From the NCBI GenBank assembly GCA_021784595.1, contig JAJYHT010000057.1, positions 1-64,000 on the forward strand: a stretch of 64,000 bases of DNA. Direction: 5' to 3'. The position numbers and the translations under genes are program-made. Source of the DNA: Bacillota bacterium (GTDB taxonomy: Bacteria; Bacillota; Sulfobacillia; Sulfobacillales; Sulfobacillaceae). Below are positions 15,976 to 24,456 of this stretch, one piece after another (positions within the stretch are counted from its first letter, which is position 1; each line of letters starts with the position of its first letter). Below the pieces are notes generated by a model. It ran no database searches. It saw only the letters and a list, made by a program, of their open reading frames with translations, and had not been told where the DNA came from.

Positions 15976-18807
15976 TTATCGCGCCATGCCAATGGGCGGT
16001 GTTTTGGTGGTGTATGCCATGTGAGACGTATCAGCTGCGGTAGGATGTATCGGCTCACGCGCTGCCACGGTCGGCCACACTTCGTGAAGTTCGGACGGGT
16101 ACACTTTAACCAAGGTGTCGTACCATCCAGCTTGACCGGTAATGGGGTCATTATTGTACCAGATGCCACTGGGCGACAACGGGATGGTATCGGGGATAAT
16201 GTGGTTTATCAGTACCGCCCGAGTCGCCTCTGGTGCCGACGGATCCAGACCCCAAGAACCAGGTGCTTTGGCAATGGCGTTCCAAGTCCAAACCGTGTGC
16301 GGTTCCACAGCATCGGAAAATCGCAGAGTAGCCGTCATCTTTCCCAAACGGGATTCGATCCATATCCACTGACCGTCGTGGAGACCCAACTGACGCGCCA
16401 TTTGGGGGTTCATAAAGAGCGGATTCTCATTTAGCAACTGCCGTAGCCAAGCGTTTTGGGAACCCCAGGAATGATAGTGGGTCATCGGTCGCTGCGTCAG
16501 TATCTTCAAGGGAAATTCCGCACTTTGGGGAATTTGATCTTCAAAGGGCGCATACCAGGACGGCAATGGATCGAAATAGGTGGCGAGCCGGTCCTGCAGT
16601 TCGGGTGCGGTTGGTTTCTTCCCAGGCCACAATCCTTGCCCTGCGAGTCTAAATGTCTGCATCACCTCTGAATAAAAATTCAGCACTATAGGCTCAGGGT
16701 TGGCTAGGAACTTGGCTGCAGTTGCCCATTCCAAGTAACGTTGATTGGCCATCCGATAATATTTAATATCGTGAGGCAACTCATAAAACCAAAATGCCTT
16801 GTTGTTGGCATAACTTTCCAGTTGTTGCATGTTGGGGGAACCGACAAGAGCTTCTTGGCCTGCCGCACCGCGCCGTCCGGCTAGAATGCCCACGCCTGAT
16901 CCCGGCTCGGTTTCCCACTTTTGCAAGAAGTCGAAGTAGCTGTTGAATTGCCGCACACCATTTTCTACGAATCGAGGCAATGCTAAACGGTTGGCTAATT
17001 CTATCAACACATCGGCTGCGGGCCGCACTCCTGGTGGGGGCTCCACTACCGGTTGGCGAATTGAATCGGCAGGGCCATCAGGTTCGGATATGGGACGATC
17101 CTGAAGGGATGCAGCGTCCCAACGTTCCAGATATGTCGTGTCGGGAAGGACGATGTCGGCAAACGCAACCGTCTCGGAGTCATAGGCATCAATCACCACG
17201 ACATGGGGAATTCGGTATTGGTTCGATGCAGGATCCTTTGCCACCAGCATATCGCGTGTATTTATGGTATTCCAGGTCGAATTCCAGGCCACGTTGGCCA
17301 TGTAAATCATCAAGGTGTCGATGCTGTAAGGCTCTTGGCTGTACGCATTGCGAATCACGTTCTGAATAGTTCCATGCGCTGCCAATGGATATTTCCAAGA
17401 AAAAGCCTCATCTAAGCGTATGGGAATGTCACCCTCTACCAATAAGTCGTCGGGCGAGGTGGGATAGCCTAAAAGCGGCGCTTTAGCGGCCTGATTGGGC
17501 TGATAGTCGGCACGATTGGGTGCTGGCTTGACGCGTGGCGGGATTGGCTTGGGATACGGGGACTTGTAGCGGAATCCTCCTGGGGCGTCTATCGTGCCGA
17601 GCATCATCATCAAGTCGAAGAGACCCCGGATAGATTGAAATCCGTTGGTGTGGGCTGCTAATCCGCGCATCGCGTGAAATGCCACGGGACGCCCAACCGT
17701 CACCGGATGCTGGTCTCCATAGAAATCGGTCCAAGCGATGGGTAACGTGATGGGATGATGCATAGCGGTAATGCCCATTTCCATGCCTAGCCGCACAATA
17801 GTTTTTTTGGGTATTCCGGTAATTTCCTCGGCCCAGGCAGGAGTGGCCTCGGACAAACGGTCCAAAAATATGGCAAAGGCGGGCCTCACCAATTTTCCCT
17901 GGTAGCTGAAGCTCCCTTCTAAAACACCTTGGCCGCGCGCTTGCATAAAGGATACGATCTGGCCATCGGGCAAAGCCACCATGGCATCGCCAGTCTCTGA
18001 TTTTAGAAGCATCCCGTCGGACGCTGTGTTGGGAGACACTTCAACCAGGGCTGGGGCATTGGTGTAGCGCGCAAGGTAGTCCCGGTCATAAAGCCCTTCT
18101 TTATATAGAACGTGCATCAAAGCCAATAAAAAGGCTCCGTCAGTGCCGGGCCGGATAGGGACCCACTCGTCGGCCAAAGCGCCATATCCACTTCGAATGG
18201 GGTTGACCACTATGAAGCGTCCGCCGCGATCCTTCAATGCAGAGATGGCAAGCTTTAATGGGTTGCTAGGATGATCTTCAGCCACTCCAAACATCATGAA
18301 CCAGCGCGCCTTTTCCAAATCTGGCCAGCCAAATTCCCAAAAGCTGCCGCCCACCGAGTACATGCCGCCCGCCGCCATATTTACCGAGCAAAACCCGCCG
18401 TGGGCTGCCCAGTTAGGGGTGCCGAATTGCTTGGCCCAAAAGCCATTGAAGGCTTGCATTTGGTCGCGCCCAGTGAAGTATGCTAATTTCCTGGGATCGG
18501 TTTGACGAATTTCGCGGAGCCATCCTTCGATGGTAGATAAGGCGGTATCCCAGTCAACAGGAACAAACTGCCCCGATCCCCGCTCGGCGCCGGGAGCGCG
18601 CATTAGGGGGGTTGTGAGCCGAGCCGGGCTATACTCCGTCATAATGCCGGCGCCGCCTTTGGCACACCACACTCCTTTGTTCACGGGGCTCTCCGGAATT
18701 CCTGAAATGAAACGCACTCTATTGTTTTCGACAGTCACCTCGATGCCGCAACGACAGGCGCACATATAACATGTGGTGTGCAAACGCTGTGTTTCTTTCG
18801 GCTTCAT
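15976..18807 (-). CDS. Molybdopterin oxidoreductase catalytic subunit (SoeA/DMSO reductase family)
   Basis: A 943-residue protein. The N-terminal [4Fe-4S] site is Cys13, Cys16, Cys20 and Cys48. The likely molybdenum ligand is Cys140 in AHGGFCSVNMAAGG, as in polysulfide, thiosulfate and sulfite enzymes of the family. The C-terminal cofactor domain includes THYHSWGSQNAW and NPQMARQLGLHDGQWIWIES. There is no twin-arginine signal, so it should act in the cytoplasm. That favours a SoeABC-like sulfite dehydrogenase over the exported Psr/Phs reductases. Length fits SoeA. The permease, thiol oxidoreductase and divergent CysL-like regulator agree with sulfur chemistry, but the substrate is inferred. 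The ribosome site is weak. Confidence 0.88.
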   Translation of the reverse strand: MKPKETQRLHTTCYMCACRCGIEVTVENNRVRFISGIPESPVNKGVWCAKGGAGIMTEYSPARLTTPLMRAPGAERGSGQFVPVDWDTALSTIEGWLREIRQTDPRKLAYFTGRDQMQAFNGFWAKQFGTPNWAAHGGFCSVNMAAGGMYSVGGSFWEFGWPDLEKARWFMMFGVAEDHPSNPLKLAISALKDRGGRFIVVNPIRSGYGALADEWVPIRPGTDGAFLLALMHVLYKEGLYDRDYLARYTNAPALVEVSPNTASDGMLLKSETGDAMVALPDGQIVSFMQARGQGVLEGSFSYQGKLVRPAFAIFLDRLSEATPAWAEEITGIPKKTIVRLGMEMGITAMHHPITLPIAWTDFYGDQHPVTVGRPVAFHAMRGLAAHTNGFQSIRGLFDLMMMLGTIDAPGGFRYKSPYPKPIPPRVKPAPNRADYQPNQAAKAPLLGYPTSPDDLLVEGDIPIRLDEAFSWKYPLAAHGTIQNVIRNAYSQEPYSIDTLMIYMANVAWNSTWNTINTRDMLVAKDPASNQYRIPHVVVIDAYDSETVAFADIVLPDTTYLERWDAASLQDRPISEPDGPADSIRQPVVEPPPGVRPAADVLIELANRLALPRFVENGVRQFNSYFDFLQKWETEPGSGVGILAGRRGAAGQEALVGSPNMQQLESYANNKAFWFYELPHDIKYYRMANQRYLEWATAAKFLANPEPIVLNFYSEVMQTFRLAGQGLWPGKKPTAPELQDRLATYFDPLPSWYAPFEDQIPQSAEFPLKILTQRPMTHYHSWGSQNAWLRQLLNENPLFMNPQMARQLGLHDGQWIWIESRLGKMTATLRFSDAVEPHTVWTWNAIAKAPGSWGLDPSAPEATRAVLINHIIPDTIPLSPSGIWYNNDPITGQAGWYDTLVKVYPSELHEVWPTVAAREPIHPTAADTSHMAYTTKTPPIGMAR

Positions 18808-18981
18808 GTCGTGGACTGTGTCGCTCAGCCGATTAACATTTTCGATAGCCAGAACGTTTCACTCCCTTCATACTCTCTAGATAGATCACCTTTACTATGT
18901 ATATAATTTTAATGGTGCAACTTTTATTGGGAGCGCGGGTTACACGATGGCGGTCATCACGTCTGCTTATGGGGTGAATTC
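18808..18981. promoter_or_regulatory. Divergent promoter region of the regulator and the molybdoenzyme operon
   Basis: A 174-base gap between two divergent genes. TATAAT is present at 18902-18907 on the plus strand, and TATAC/TATGT-like -10 elements face the operon in the same AT-rich tract. LysR-type proteins bind such shared regions at T-N11-A sites; the exact operator is not assigned. Confidence 0.5.
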
Positions 18982-19896
18982 ATGAATGAACAAGTTTGGA
19001 GCACATTTAAGACGGTAGCAGAATTAAGCGCCATTTCCAAAGCGGCTCGGCACCTGAATTTATCGCAATCTGCGGTAAGCCAGCAAATCCACCAACTGGA
19101 GGCGGCTTACGATACCACGCTCTTTTTGCGCACCAGCCATGGGGTGCAATTGACCGAAGCGGGTGAAGTGCTTTATCGATTCGTTAGTTCGCTATTGAAA
19201 ACAGTCGACGAGTCACGCCAGGCGCTGAGTGAACTTAAGGCCCATCAACCATTGACATTGGCTATAGGCGCCAGTTTAACGATTGCGGAATACATCTTGC
19301 CGAAATTATTGTCGAGGTATCTTGCCCTGCCCTCACCACCCAGACTTTCCGTCATGATGGCTAATTCACGCGCTATTTTTGACCAGGTGCGGCACGGCGA
19401 AGTCGATATTGGACTTATTGAAGCGAATTTATTTGATCCCCAGCTCATCGTCCGGCCGTTTTTAGATGACCGTCCTTGCGCGGTGATACCGCATTTTCAT
19501 CCTTGGGCGGGCAGGCAAGAGGTTACCCTGCCAGAGTTTTTGGAGCAACCCCTGATTTTACGAGAGCCAGGTTCAGGTACCCGTCAAGCCTTGGAGGAGT
19601 CTTTAAATCATGTCGGGGTTGACCTGCAGAGCCTGAATGTACGCTTAGTATTGGCTACCACACAAGCTATTAAAGCCATGATTATCTCTGGCTTAGGCAT
19701 TAGCATTCTGTCGCCTTTCACCATCCACTCCACGGAAACCCATTTGCTGTTCCCAATTCGAGTGCATGGGCTAAACCTTTATCGCAACTTTTACGTGGTG
19801 CATCGCCGCGATCTCAATTCACGCTTGGCCCACCATTTCATCCAAGCCTTGTTGCAGTCGCGATTTGGTGTGGTTAACAGCGAACGCGGTCTTTAA
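18982..19896 (+). CDS. LysR-family transcriptional regulator (CysL-like)
   Basis: A 304-residue regulator. Residues about 1-60 form the winged helix (FKTVAELSAISKAARHLNLS, then QSAVSQQIHQLEAAYDTTLF), and the rest is the periplasmic-binding-like effector domain (ALSELKAHQPLTLAIGASLT, VDIGLIEAN, REPGSGTRQALEE, SGLGISILSPF). The REPGSGTR motif and layout resemble CysL/YwfK, which in Bacillus activates sulfite reduction genes. It is divergent from the molybdoenzyme operon, so it very likely controls it. The effector is unknown. The ribosome site before the ATG is modest (GGGGTGAATTC). Confidence 0.87.
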   Translation: MNEQVWSTFKTVAELSAISKAARHLNLSQSAVSQQIHQLEAAYDTTLFLRTSHGVQLTEAGEVLYRFVSSLLKTVDESRQALSELKAHQPLTLAIGASLTIAEYILPKLLSRYLALPSPPRLSVMMANSRAIFDQVRHGEVDIGLIEANLFDPQLIVRPFLDDRPCAVIPHFHPWAGRQEVTLPEFLEQPLILREPGSGTRQALEESLNHVGVDLQSLNVRLVLATTQAIKAMIISGLGISILSPFTIHSTETHLLFPIRVHGLNLYRNFYVVHRRDLNSRLAHHFIQALLQSRFGVVNSERGL

Positions 19897-20161
19897 ATTC
19901 GTGCATGGAATTGGATTGCCACACGGCTGTCACCCATTGTGATAAAGTCTCCAAGTGACCTTGTTCCGAGATTGCAGTACGAATATCTGCCGGCACATCC
20001 CCGTACTGATGCTGTACGATGCGCAAAAGCAACGCCCGCATGGCTACCAGCGATCCTTCGTGCAGCCCCGTTTCAATACCTTCCTGAAGACCCACCGCAT
20101 GCCCTTCGAGGTAGCCCTCTCGCCGAGCTTCATTGACCGTCTCCCATAATTCGTCGTGCAT
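19874..20161 (-). CDS. C-terminal fragment of an Rpn/PD-(D/E)XK transposase-like protein
   Basis: A 95-residue protein of charged helices: ARREGYLEGHAVGLQEGIET, then LLLRIVQHQYGDVP, and SQWVTAVWQSNSMHEF. This resembles the tail of the Rpn (recombination-promoting nuclease) family, whose N-terminal nuclease domain is absent here. GGAAAGGGG upstream of the ATG could allow expression. It overlaps the convergent regulator gene by 23 bases. It could be a remnant or a standalone coiled-coil protein; I favour a remnant. Confidence 0.55.
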   Translation of the reverse strand: MHDELWETVNEARREGYLEGHAVGLQEGIETGLHEGSLVAMRALLLRIVQHQYGDVPADIRTAISEQGHLETLSQWVTAVWQSNSMHEFKDRVRC

Positions 20162-20183
20162 GACCCATGTCCCCTTTCCATTG

Positions 20184-20339
20184 CTAGTGAATGAACACTT
20201 GGAGAATCCCTCCGAACATTAGGAAGAGAAAGATCAATGCGGTGAAGATGGCTAAAACCGACTTCATCCAATGGCGTTTGGGGCGGTCATCAACCGAGAC
20301 TAGGTACTTCGGACGTCGTGACTGGTGATGGCGGGACAC
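20184..20339 (-). CDS. 51-residue single-span membrane protein
   Basis: A short frame with a good signal: AAGGAGG 11 bases before a GTG at 20339. The product has a basic N-terminus (SRHHQSRRPKY, then DDRPKRHW) followed by one hydrophobic segment (VLAIFTALIFLFLMFGG) and a short tail. The charge pattern predicts the N-terminus inside the cell. It sits just upstream of the Rpn-like fragment in the same direction. No homolog is recognised. Confidence 0.5.
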   Translation of the reverse strand: MSRHHQSRRPKYLVSVDDRPKRHWMKSVLAIFTALIFLFLMFGGILQVFIH

Positions 20340-20526
20340 CTAAAGATGCGCCTCCTTGTCAATGGATTTGCTCCTATTGTACCGCGTTTGCAGGGTCCAA
20401 GTCTGTTAAAATTCTACCAAAATACGGATGTGATAAATTTTGACAATGTGCGCCATCCGTCTTGTCTAAATCGACAAAAAAAGCGACAATATATCTATTG
20501 ACATTTGTACTAAGGGGAGGATCGCG

Positions 20527-20853
20527 ATGACCACGGTCCAATATTTAATCGGCCCGCACCTCTGGATAAAACGATCTCCGGCCTGGAACGCAGTGATGGA
20601 GGCGGTGGCGCTTCCCTTATTTCGCGATCAGGAACGCAGTCTCATTATGCAGTGGATTGATCTTGACACTCGGACGATTGACTGGGATGCAATTCACGAG
20701 ACGGCAAGGGCTTTTAGGCCAGAGCCCCGCATTTTGCTGCGTGTGGCGCACGCGTTGTTCAATGGCGGCGATTGCCAACTGTCTGAAATTAGCGAGTTGT
20801 CGAGTGCAGGTCGATCGGCGGTCATACTGCTGATAGGTCAGCGATACCGCTAA
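20527..20853 (+). CDS. Hypothetical 108-residue protein
   Basis: AAGGGGAGG precedes the ATG at 20527. The product is soluble and mixed: YLIGPHLWIKRSPAWNAV at the start, a helical middle (WDAIHETARAF, LLRVAHALFNGG) and a short C-terminus. No motif is recognised. The upstream 190 bases are AT-rich and contain two TTGACA sequences (20449 and 20499) that may be promoter parts. The ThyX-like gene follows after 114 bases, so they may or may not share a transcript. Confidence 0.6.
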   Translation: MTTVQYLIGPHLWIKRSPAWNAVMEAVALPLFRDQERSLIMQWIDLDTRTIDWDAIHETARAFRPEPRILLRVAHALFNGGDCQLSEISELSSAGRSAVILLIGQRYR

Positions 20854-20905
20854 CCCCGAGATCTTGTGGCTTCCGGGCGCATTTTTCTATGCTCGCTTAA
20901 GGCCA

Positions 20906-20924
20906 AGGATTACAAGATAATCCT
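20906..20924. promoter_or_regulatory. Palindrome upstream of the ThyX-like gene
   Basis: AGGATTA-CAAGA-TAATCCT has perfect 7-base arms, 43 bases before the ATG at 20968. It is a possible repressor site; no regulator is evident nearby. Confidence 0.4.
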
Positions 20925-20967
20925 AAAATCACCGGTGCCCAAAAAATATATTTCTAAGGGAGTTTAA

Positions 20968-22383
20968 ATGCCCACAGTCTATGCTCTGCGCGATGTGCCC
21001 CCTGAAGTTTCCGCTTATGGGATGGCTAAATACTCCAGGTCTAATGCTGCTCTCCGCGATACTCTGCGTGAGCTTTCAGAAGAAAAAGCGGCGAATTTTC
21101 TCAACACCTTTTATTTTTCCTATGGCCATGCCTCTATCGCGGACTTAGCGCATGTGGCTTTGGCTATCGAGGAGGTGTCGCTATTGGCGGCTATGGCGGT
21201 GGTCGATGAGCCATTGTGGGACGGCCAAGAACGATCCACTCGATACCAGAACTTTACCCAAGCGCCCTACTATCGTCCAATATCGGCGGATTCGCGTTTT
21301 GACAGTCTATGCAGAGGGCTGTTTGATTTCTACCATGAGCTTTACCAAACATCGGCCGCGGCTTTGGAGGAGCGGTATCCGCGTCCAAACCATATCAAGC
21401 CAAGCGCCTATCATCGCACGATGCAAGCGCGGGCATTGGACATTGCCCGTTACGCGCTGCCCCTGGCCACCTTGACCAGTGTGGGTCAGGTCACCAGCGC
21501 ACGGGTGTTGGAGCAGCAAATTAGTCGACTTTTAGGATCATCTTATCCCGAAATACAGGATATAGCCCGCCAAATGAAGGAAGCGGCGACCGTAGAGGCA
21601 CCGTTCACGTTGGATAACACGAACGCCGCACCCGTCTCTCCTACTCTCATCAAATATGCTCTCCGCAGTGAATATAGGGACAACCTCGACACCGAACTGC
21701 TAGCGATGGCGGGTTCGTTTTTTAACAACAGCTCGGTCGGAGATCTGGCTTCAGGGGTGGAATTGAGCCTTGGGGGCGATCCGGCCATTGACGCGCTGGC
21801 AATGGCTTTTTACCGCGTGATCTCTAGGCCTTTTGGGGCCATCCGACAAACCCTCTCTTCCCTGAGTGGGGCGGAACTGGAGGATTTAATCGACAGCGTT
21901 TTTCAAAGCCGTGGTCCACATGATGAATGGCCGCGTTTTTTTCGTACTGCTCCCCTGCTGTTTGATATGACCATGGATGTCGGCGCATTCCGCGATTTCA
22001 ACCGCCATCGGCGTCTTACCAAAGTGGTTCCAGATCTTCAGCCAGAACTGGGATTCGCCGTGCCTGCGATGTTGCGTGAGTTGAATTTGGGCATCGACTA
22101 CGAGGGACGTCTGCGCCAGCATTACGCGGCAATTGCCCACGTGGGTCTAAAGGTTGGAGAAGAGGCCTATTTGCTACCGTTGGCGCACCGTCGCCGCGCC
22201 CTCTTTGCCATGGATGCGGCCGAGGCCGCCTACATCATTGAACTTCGCTCACGATCTGCGGGCCACTTTAGCTACCGGGAACTCGCCGTCAGCATGCATC
22301 ACGCTATTGCCCAAGCATTGCCAGGGCTGGCCAAGCATATTCGCGTCACCCCAGTGGAAGTGTTTGATCCGTTCGAGCGGTAG
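20968..22383 (+). CDS. Double-domain ThyX-like flavin protein
   Basis: A 471-residue protein, about twice the size of ordinary ThyX (FAD-dependent thymidylate synthase). The first half has the family block SYGHASIADLAHVALAIEE, then GQERSTRYQNF, corresponding to the ThyX region ending in S-RY. The second half has a shorter echo, FGAIRQTLSSLSGAELEDLI, with FNRHRRLTKVVPDL, which looks like the RHR part. The two halves of the normal RHR...S-RY signature are thus split between the domains, so thymidylate synthesis is uncertain. AAGGGAG precedes the ATG. The gene is not in an operon with folate genes. Confidence 0.7.
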   Translation: MPTVYALRDVPPEVSAYGMAKYSRSNAALRDTLRELSEEKAANFLNTFYFSYGHASIADLAHVALAIEEVSLLAAMAVVDEPLWDGQERSTRYQNFTQAPYYRPISADSRFDSLCRGLFDFYHELYQTSAAALEERYPRPNHIKPSAYHRTMQARALDIARYALPLATLTSVGQVTSARVLEQQISRLLGSSYPEIQDIARQMKEAATVEAPFTLDNTNAAPVSPTLIKYALRSEYRDNLDTELLAMAGSFFNNSSVGDLASGVELSLGGDPAIDALAMAFYRVISRPFGAIRQTLSSLSGAELEDLIDSVFQSRGPHDEWPRFFRTAPLLFDMTMDVGAFRDFNRHRRLTKVVPDLQPELGFAVPAMLRELNLGIDYEGRLRQHYAAIAHVGLKVGEEAYLLPLAHRRRALFAMDAAEAAYIIELRSRSAGHFSYRELAVSMHHAIAQALPGLAKHIRVTPVEVFDPFER

Positions 22384-22543
22384 TACGCACGGAGGTTGAT
22401 TAGTCGAATATTCCATGGGGCGGGCTAATGACGTGCTTGCCCCATTCTAATATGAGAAACGAATGAATGAAACTTGTGTGGATTGTCCGTAGAATAGACC
22501 CCGGGCATTGACTTCAGTCAGCCGCATCGGAAGGAGTTTTTAC

Positions 22544-23089
22544 ATGATCGCCGCTCTTGCCAAATTGTGGATCAGCATCGGGACAAAAGTCTTTCCCCCC
22601 ACTATTCACCCGATGATTGTCCATTTTCCCATTGCTTTATTGTATCTCACACTGCTCATAGAAATTATCGGATACATGAGGCCTCGCCAGGACAGATTTT
22701 TCGATAGGGCAGGTTTTTGGTCCCTTACCCTTTCCCTATTTGCGATTGTTGCGGCCGCTGCCGCGGGCATGATTTCGGAACAGTTCGTGCGCTGGACCCC
22801 GACCACCGGAGCCATGTTGGCAACCCACCAAAGGGACGCCGTGCTGACCGGATTGTTTGCTATGGCAGCCTGGATTGTTCGCTGGTTCAGCCGGTTTCCG
22901 TCCACCGGACGTTCTCCTGGTGGATGGTCTCTGTGGCATACGGGCCGCGGTCGACAAACCTTAATAGGCACCATTTTAGTTATTGGAGCTGTCGTTATGG
23001 TGAGTATTACTGGGGCGTTAGGAGGCTCTATGGTTTATAACCACGGTGCCGGTATCGCGCACGTAACGCGCATTGTCCCCAAATCATGA
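22544..23089 (+). CDS. DUF2231-type membrane protein
   Basis: A 181-residue protein. The ATG at 22544 is chosen because AAGGAG lies at 22531-22536; a longer in-frame start has no ribosome site. The IHPMIVHFPIALLYLTLLIE segment is the hallmark of DUF2231 proteins, with its His-Pro and His-Phe-Pro pairs, and four hydrophobic segments are visible. The family is often near cytochrome or redox genes and may bind heme, but the role is not established. The end overlaps the convergent SDR gene by 6 bases. Confidence 0.75.
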   Translation: MIAALAKLWISIGTKVFPPTIHPMIVHFPIALLYLTLLIEIIGYMRPRQDRFFDRAGFWSLTLSLFAIVAAAAAGMISEQFVRWTPTTGAMLATHQRDAVLTGLFAMAAWIVRWFSRFPSTGRSPGGWSLWHTGRGRQTLIGTILVIGAVVMVSITGALGGSMVYNHGAGIAHVTRIVPKS

Positions 23090-23770
23090 GGTTTCTCCGA
23101 TACGCCTTATGGTGCCAGTAGGAATGCTAGCACGCTCCATCACAAGTTGGCCTATAGCTTGTGCCACCATCCGAGCGCTCTGCCAGGCGCCACCGGGTAT
23201 CTTGCGGGCGGTTTGGCTCAACTGGGCTTGGGATAATGTATCCGCCCAGCGCGTTTTCACCCAGCCCGGCGCCGCCACGAATACTCGCCGATTTGGTCCT
23301 GCCGATTGTGCCCAACTGAGACTGTAGGCCGTAACTGCCGCTTTGGCTGTGGCGTAAAGCTCTCCCGCCGAGCCGCGGTGTCCAGTCCATATCTCATCCC
23401 ATCCAACATTGACCACACAACTATCTTCTGCTAAAAATGGCAACACCGCACGACAACACCGGATGGACCCCAAAACGTCTGTTTGCCAGAGTTGCATCAA
23501 CCGCTCTTCATAGGGAAGCGATCGCAACGGCTCGCGCAGTATGTCGGCGCCGGCTAAGTTTATCCATCCGTTAAAGGCGCCTATATGTTCGGCCGCTAGA
23601 CGCATGACCTCCACAATCGAATGCGCAGGCCATGTCACATCCAGTGGGTACTCCAGAGGCCCCGGATTGCGCACAAAGGCGAGAACTTTCACATTGCGGT
23701 TTTCAAGCCAAGTCTGCAGTGCCTGGCCGATGCCCCCCGAGCAACCTGTAATGCCCACAATATCAGTCAT
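23084..23770 (-). CDS. Short-chain dehydrogenase/reductase
   Basis: A 228-residue SDR enzyme. The cofactor motif is GITGCSGGIG near the N-terminus, and the active-site motif is YATAK with the expected upstream region (VVNVGWDEIW). A short acidic stretch follows beta-2 (FVRNPGPLEYPLDV), giving little clue to NAD or NADP preference. The ATG at 23770 is preferred over a GTG four codons upstream because GAGGG lies about 7 bases before it. No neighbour suggests the substrate, so it is left as a general oxidoreductase. Confidence 0.82.
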   Translation of the reverse strand: MTDIVGITGCSGGIGQALQTWLENRNVKVLAFVRNPGPLEYPLDVTWPAHSIVEVMRLAAEHIGAFNGWINLAGADILREPLRSLPYEERLMQLWQTDVLGSIRCCRAVLPFLAEDSCVVNVGWDEIWTGHRGSAGELYATAKAAVTAYSLSWAQSAGPNRRVFVAAPGWVKTRWADTLSQAQLSQTARKIPGGAWQSARMVAQAIGQLVMERASIPTGTIRRIGETS

Positions 23771-23890
23771 GCCAACCCTCACGATGGTCGTGGTTCATGG
23801 TCTCAGTATAGAATATGAAATATATTGTTGCCAAGCGCGCAGGAAATCTTCCCTGTCAAGAGAATGGATAAAATTGCCTTGTCAGATGAT

Positions 23891-23919
23891 TTGACAAATT
23901 TTCAGAAAGATGTTAAGAT
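23891..23919 (+). promoter_or_regulatory. Sigma-A-type promoter
   Basis: TTGACA at 23891-23896, a 17-base spacer, then TAAGAT at 23914-23919. It points rightward, away from the leftward SDR gene, into the short RNA described next. Confidence 0.6.
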
Positions 23920-23925
23920 AATTTT

Positions 23926-24018
23926 CGATGGGACGCACTAAACGGATAGCGGAGTGCCTGAGGGTTGGCTGAGGGATCGGATCCTCATCACGGGGTTAGC
24001 ATTCTAACCCCGCATTTT
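23926..24018 (+). ncRNA. Candidate small RNA of about 90 bases
   Basis: A plus-strand transcript is predicted between two leftward genes. It has a near-consensus promoter at 23891-23919 and a strong intrinsic terminator at 23991-24018. No open frame with a ribosome site lies inside. GAGG and GATC blocks near 23961-23986 can pair to form an upstream hairpin. The 3' end lies antisense to the last codons of the SWIM-protein gene, so it could act on that mRNA or in trans. The segment GGAGTGCC...GGCTGAG recalls half of a TPP riboswitch, but the rest of that aptamer is missing. Confidence 0.5.
23991..24018 (+). terminator. Intrinsic terminator of the small RNA
   Basis: A perfect 9-bp stem (CGGGGTTAG / CTAACCCCG) with a CATT loop, followed by CATTTTTG on the plus strand. 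No T-run is present in the opposite direction. Confidence 0.8.
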
Positions 24019-24456
24019 TGTGGTTTCATATGCATAATAGGCAGCTTCTGTCCACGCAGCGCGCCGCGTCTCATTGGCAAGCAATTGTAATTGATCGCGC
24101 AACATTGTGGTACCCGCTCCAAAATCTGCTGAGAATCGTGCTTGATTCCAAAAATCCCCGTGAGGTATGTTATCCAAGGCCACGACGGCCAAGAGCGGTG
24201 CCAACAGAGTTTTTACTGCCGCTATGTGCCAACAGTCGTCTGCAGGACAGGAGCAGCAACCGTCTTGGACTGTTTCAGAGGGTTGCATCGATGGGGCTTC
24301 AACCCACACCGTGTACCATTGGCCATCAAAAATGGCGGCTGTAACCCCTTCTATCATGACATCAATATGATCTATCGCGCGGCTGGAGATCCACGCATCA
24401 ATGGCTTCGGTCTGGCGATTTATGCGATGAACATGGCTTTTCTCATTAGGAGTCAT
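24004..24456 (-). CDS. SWIM zinc-finger protein
   Basis: A 150-residue protein with a SWIM finger, CSCPADDCWHIAAVKTLL, the C-x-C...C-x-H zinc motif found in proteins partnering SNF2 helicases. The ATG at 24456 has GAAGGAGT 7 bases upstream and overlaps the helicase stop by 11 bases, so the two are translationally coupled. The rest is helical and not recognised. The usual inference is that the SWIM protein helps the helicase bind DNA or partner proteins. Its 3' end lies over the terminator of the opposite-strand RNA. Confidence 0.8.
   Translation of the reverse strand: MTPNEKSHVHRINRQTEAIDAWISSRAIDHIDVMIEGVTAAIFDGQWYTVWVEAPSMQPSETVQDGCCSCPADDCWHIAAVKTLLAPLLAVVALDNIPHGDFWNQARFSADFGAGTTMLRDQLQLLANETRRAAWTEAAYYAYETTKMRG

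Noticed and set aside
23940-24012. TPP riboswitch
   Set aside because: Only the first-half motif (GGAGTGCC...GGCTGAG) is suggestive; the second conserved half is missing and no thiamine gene follows in that direction.
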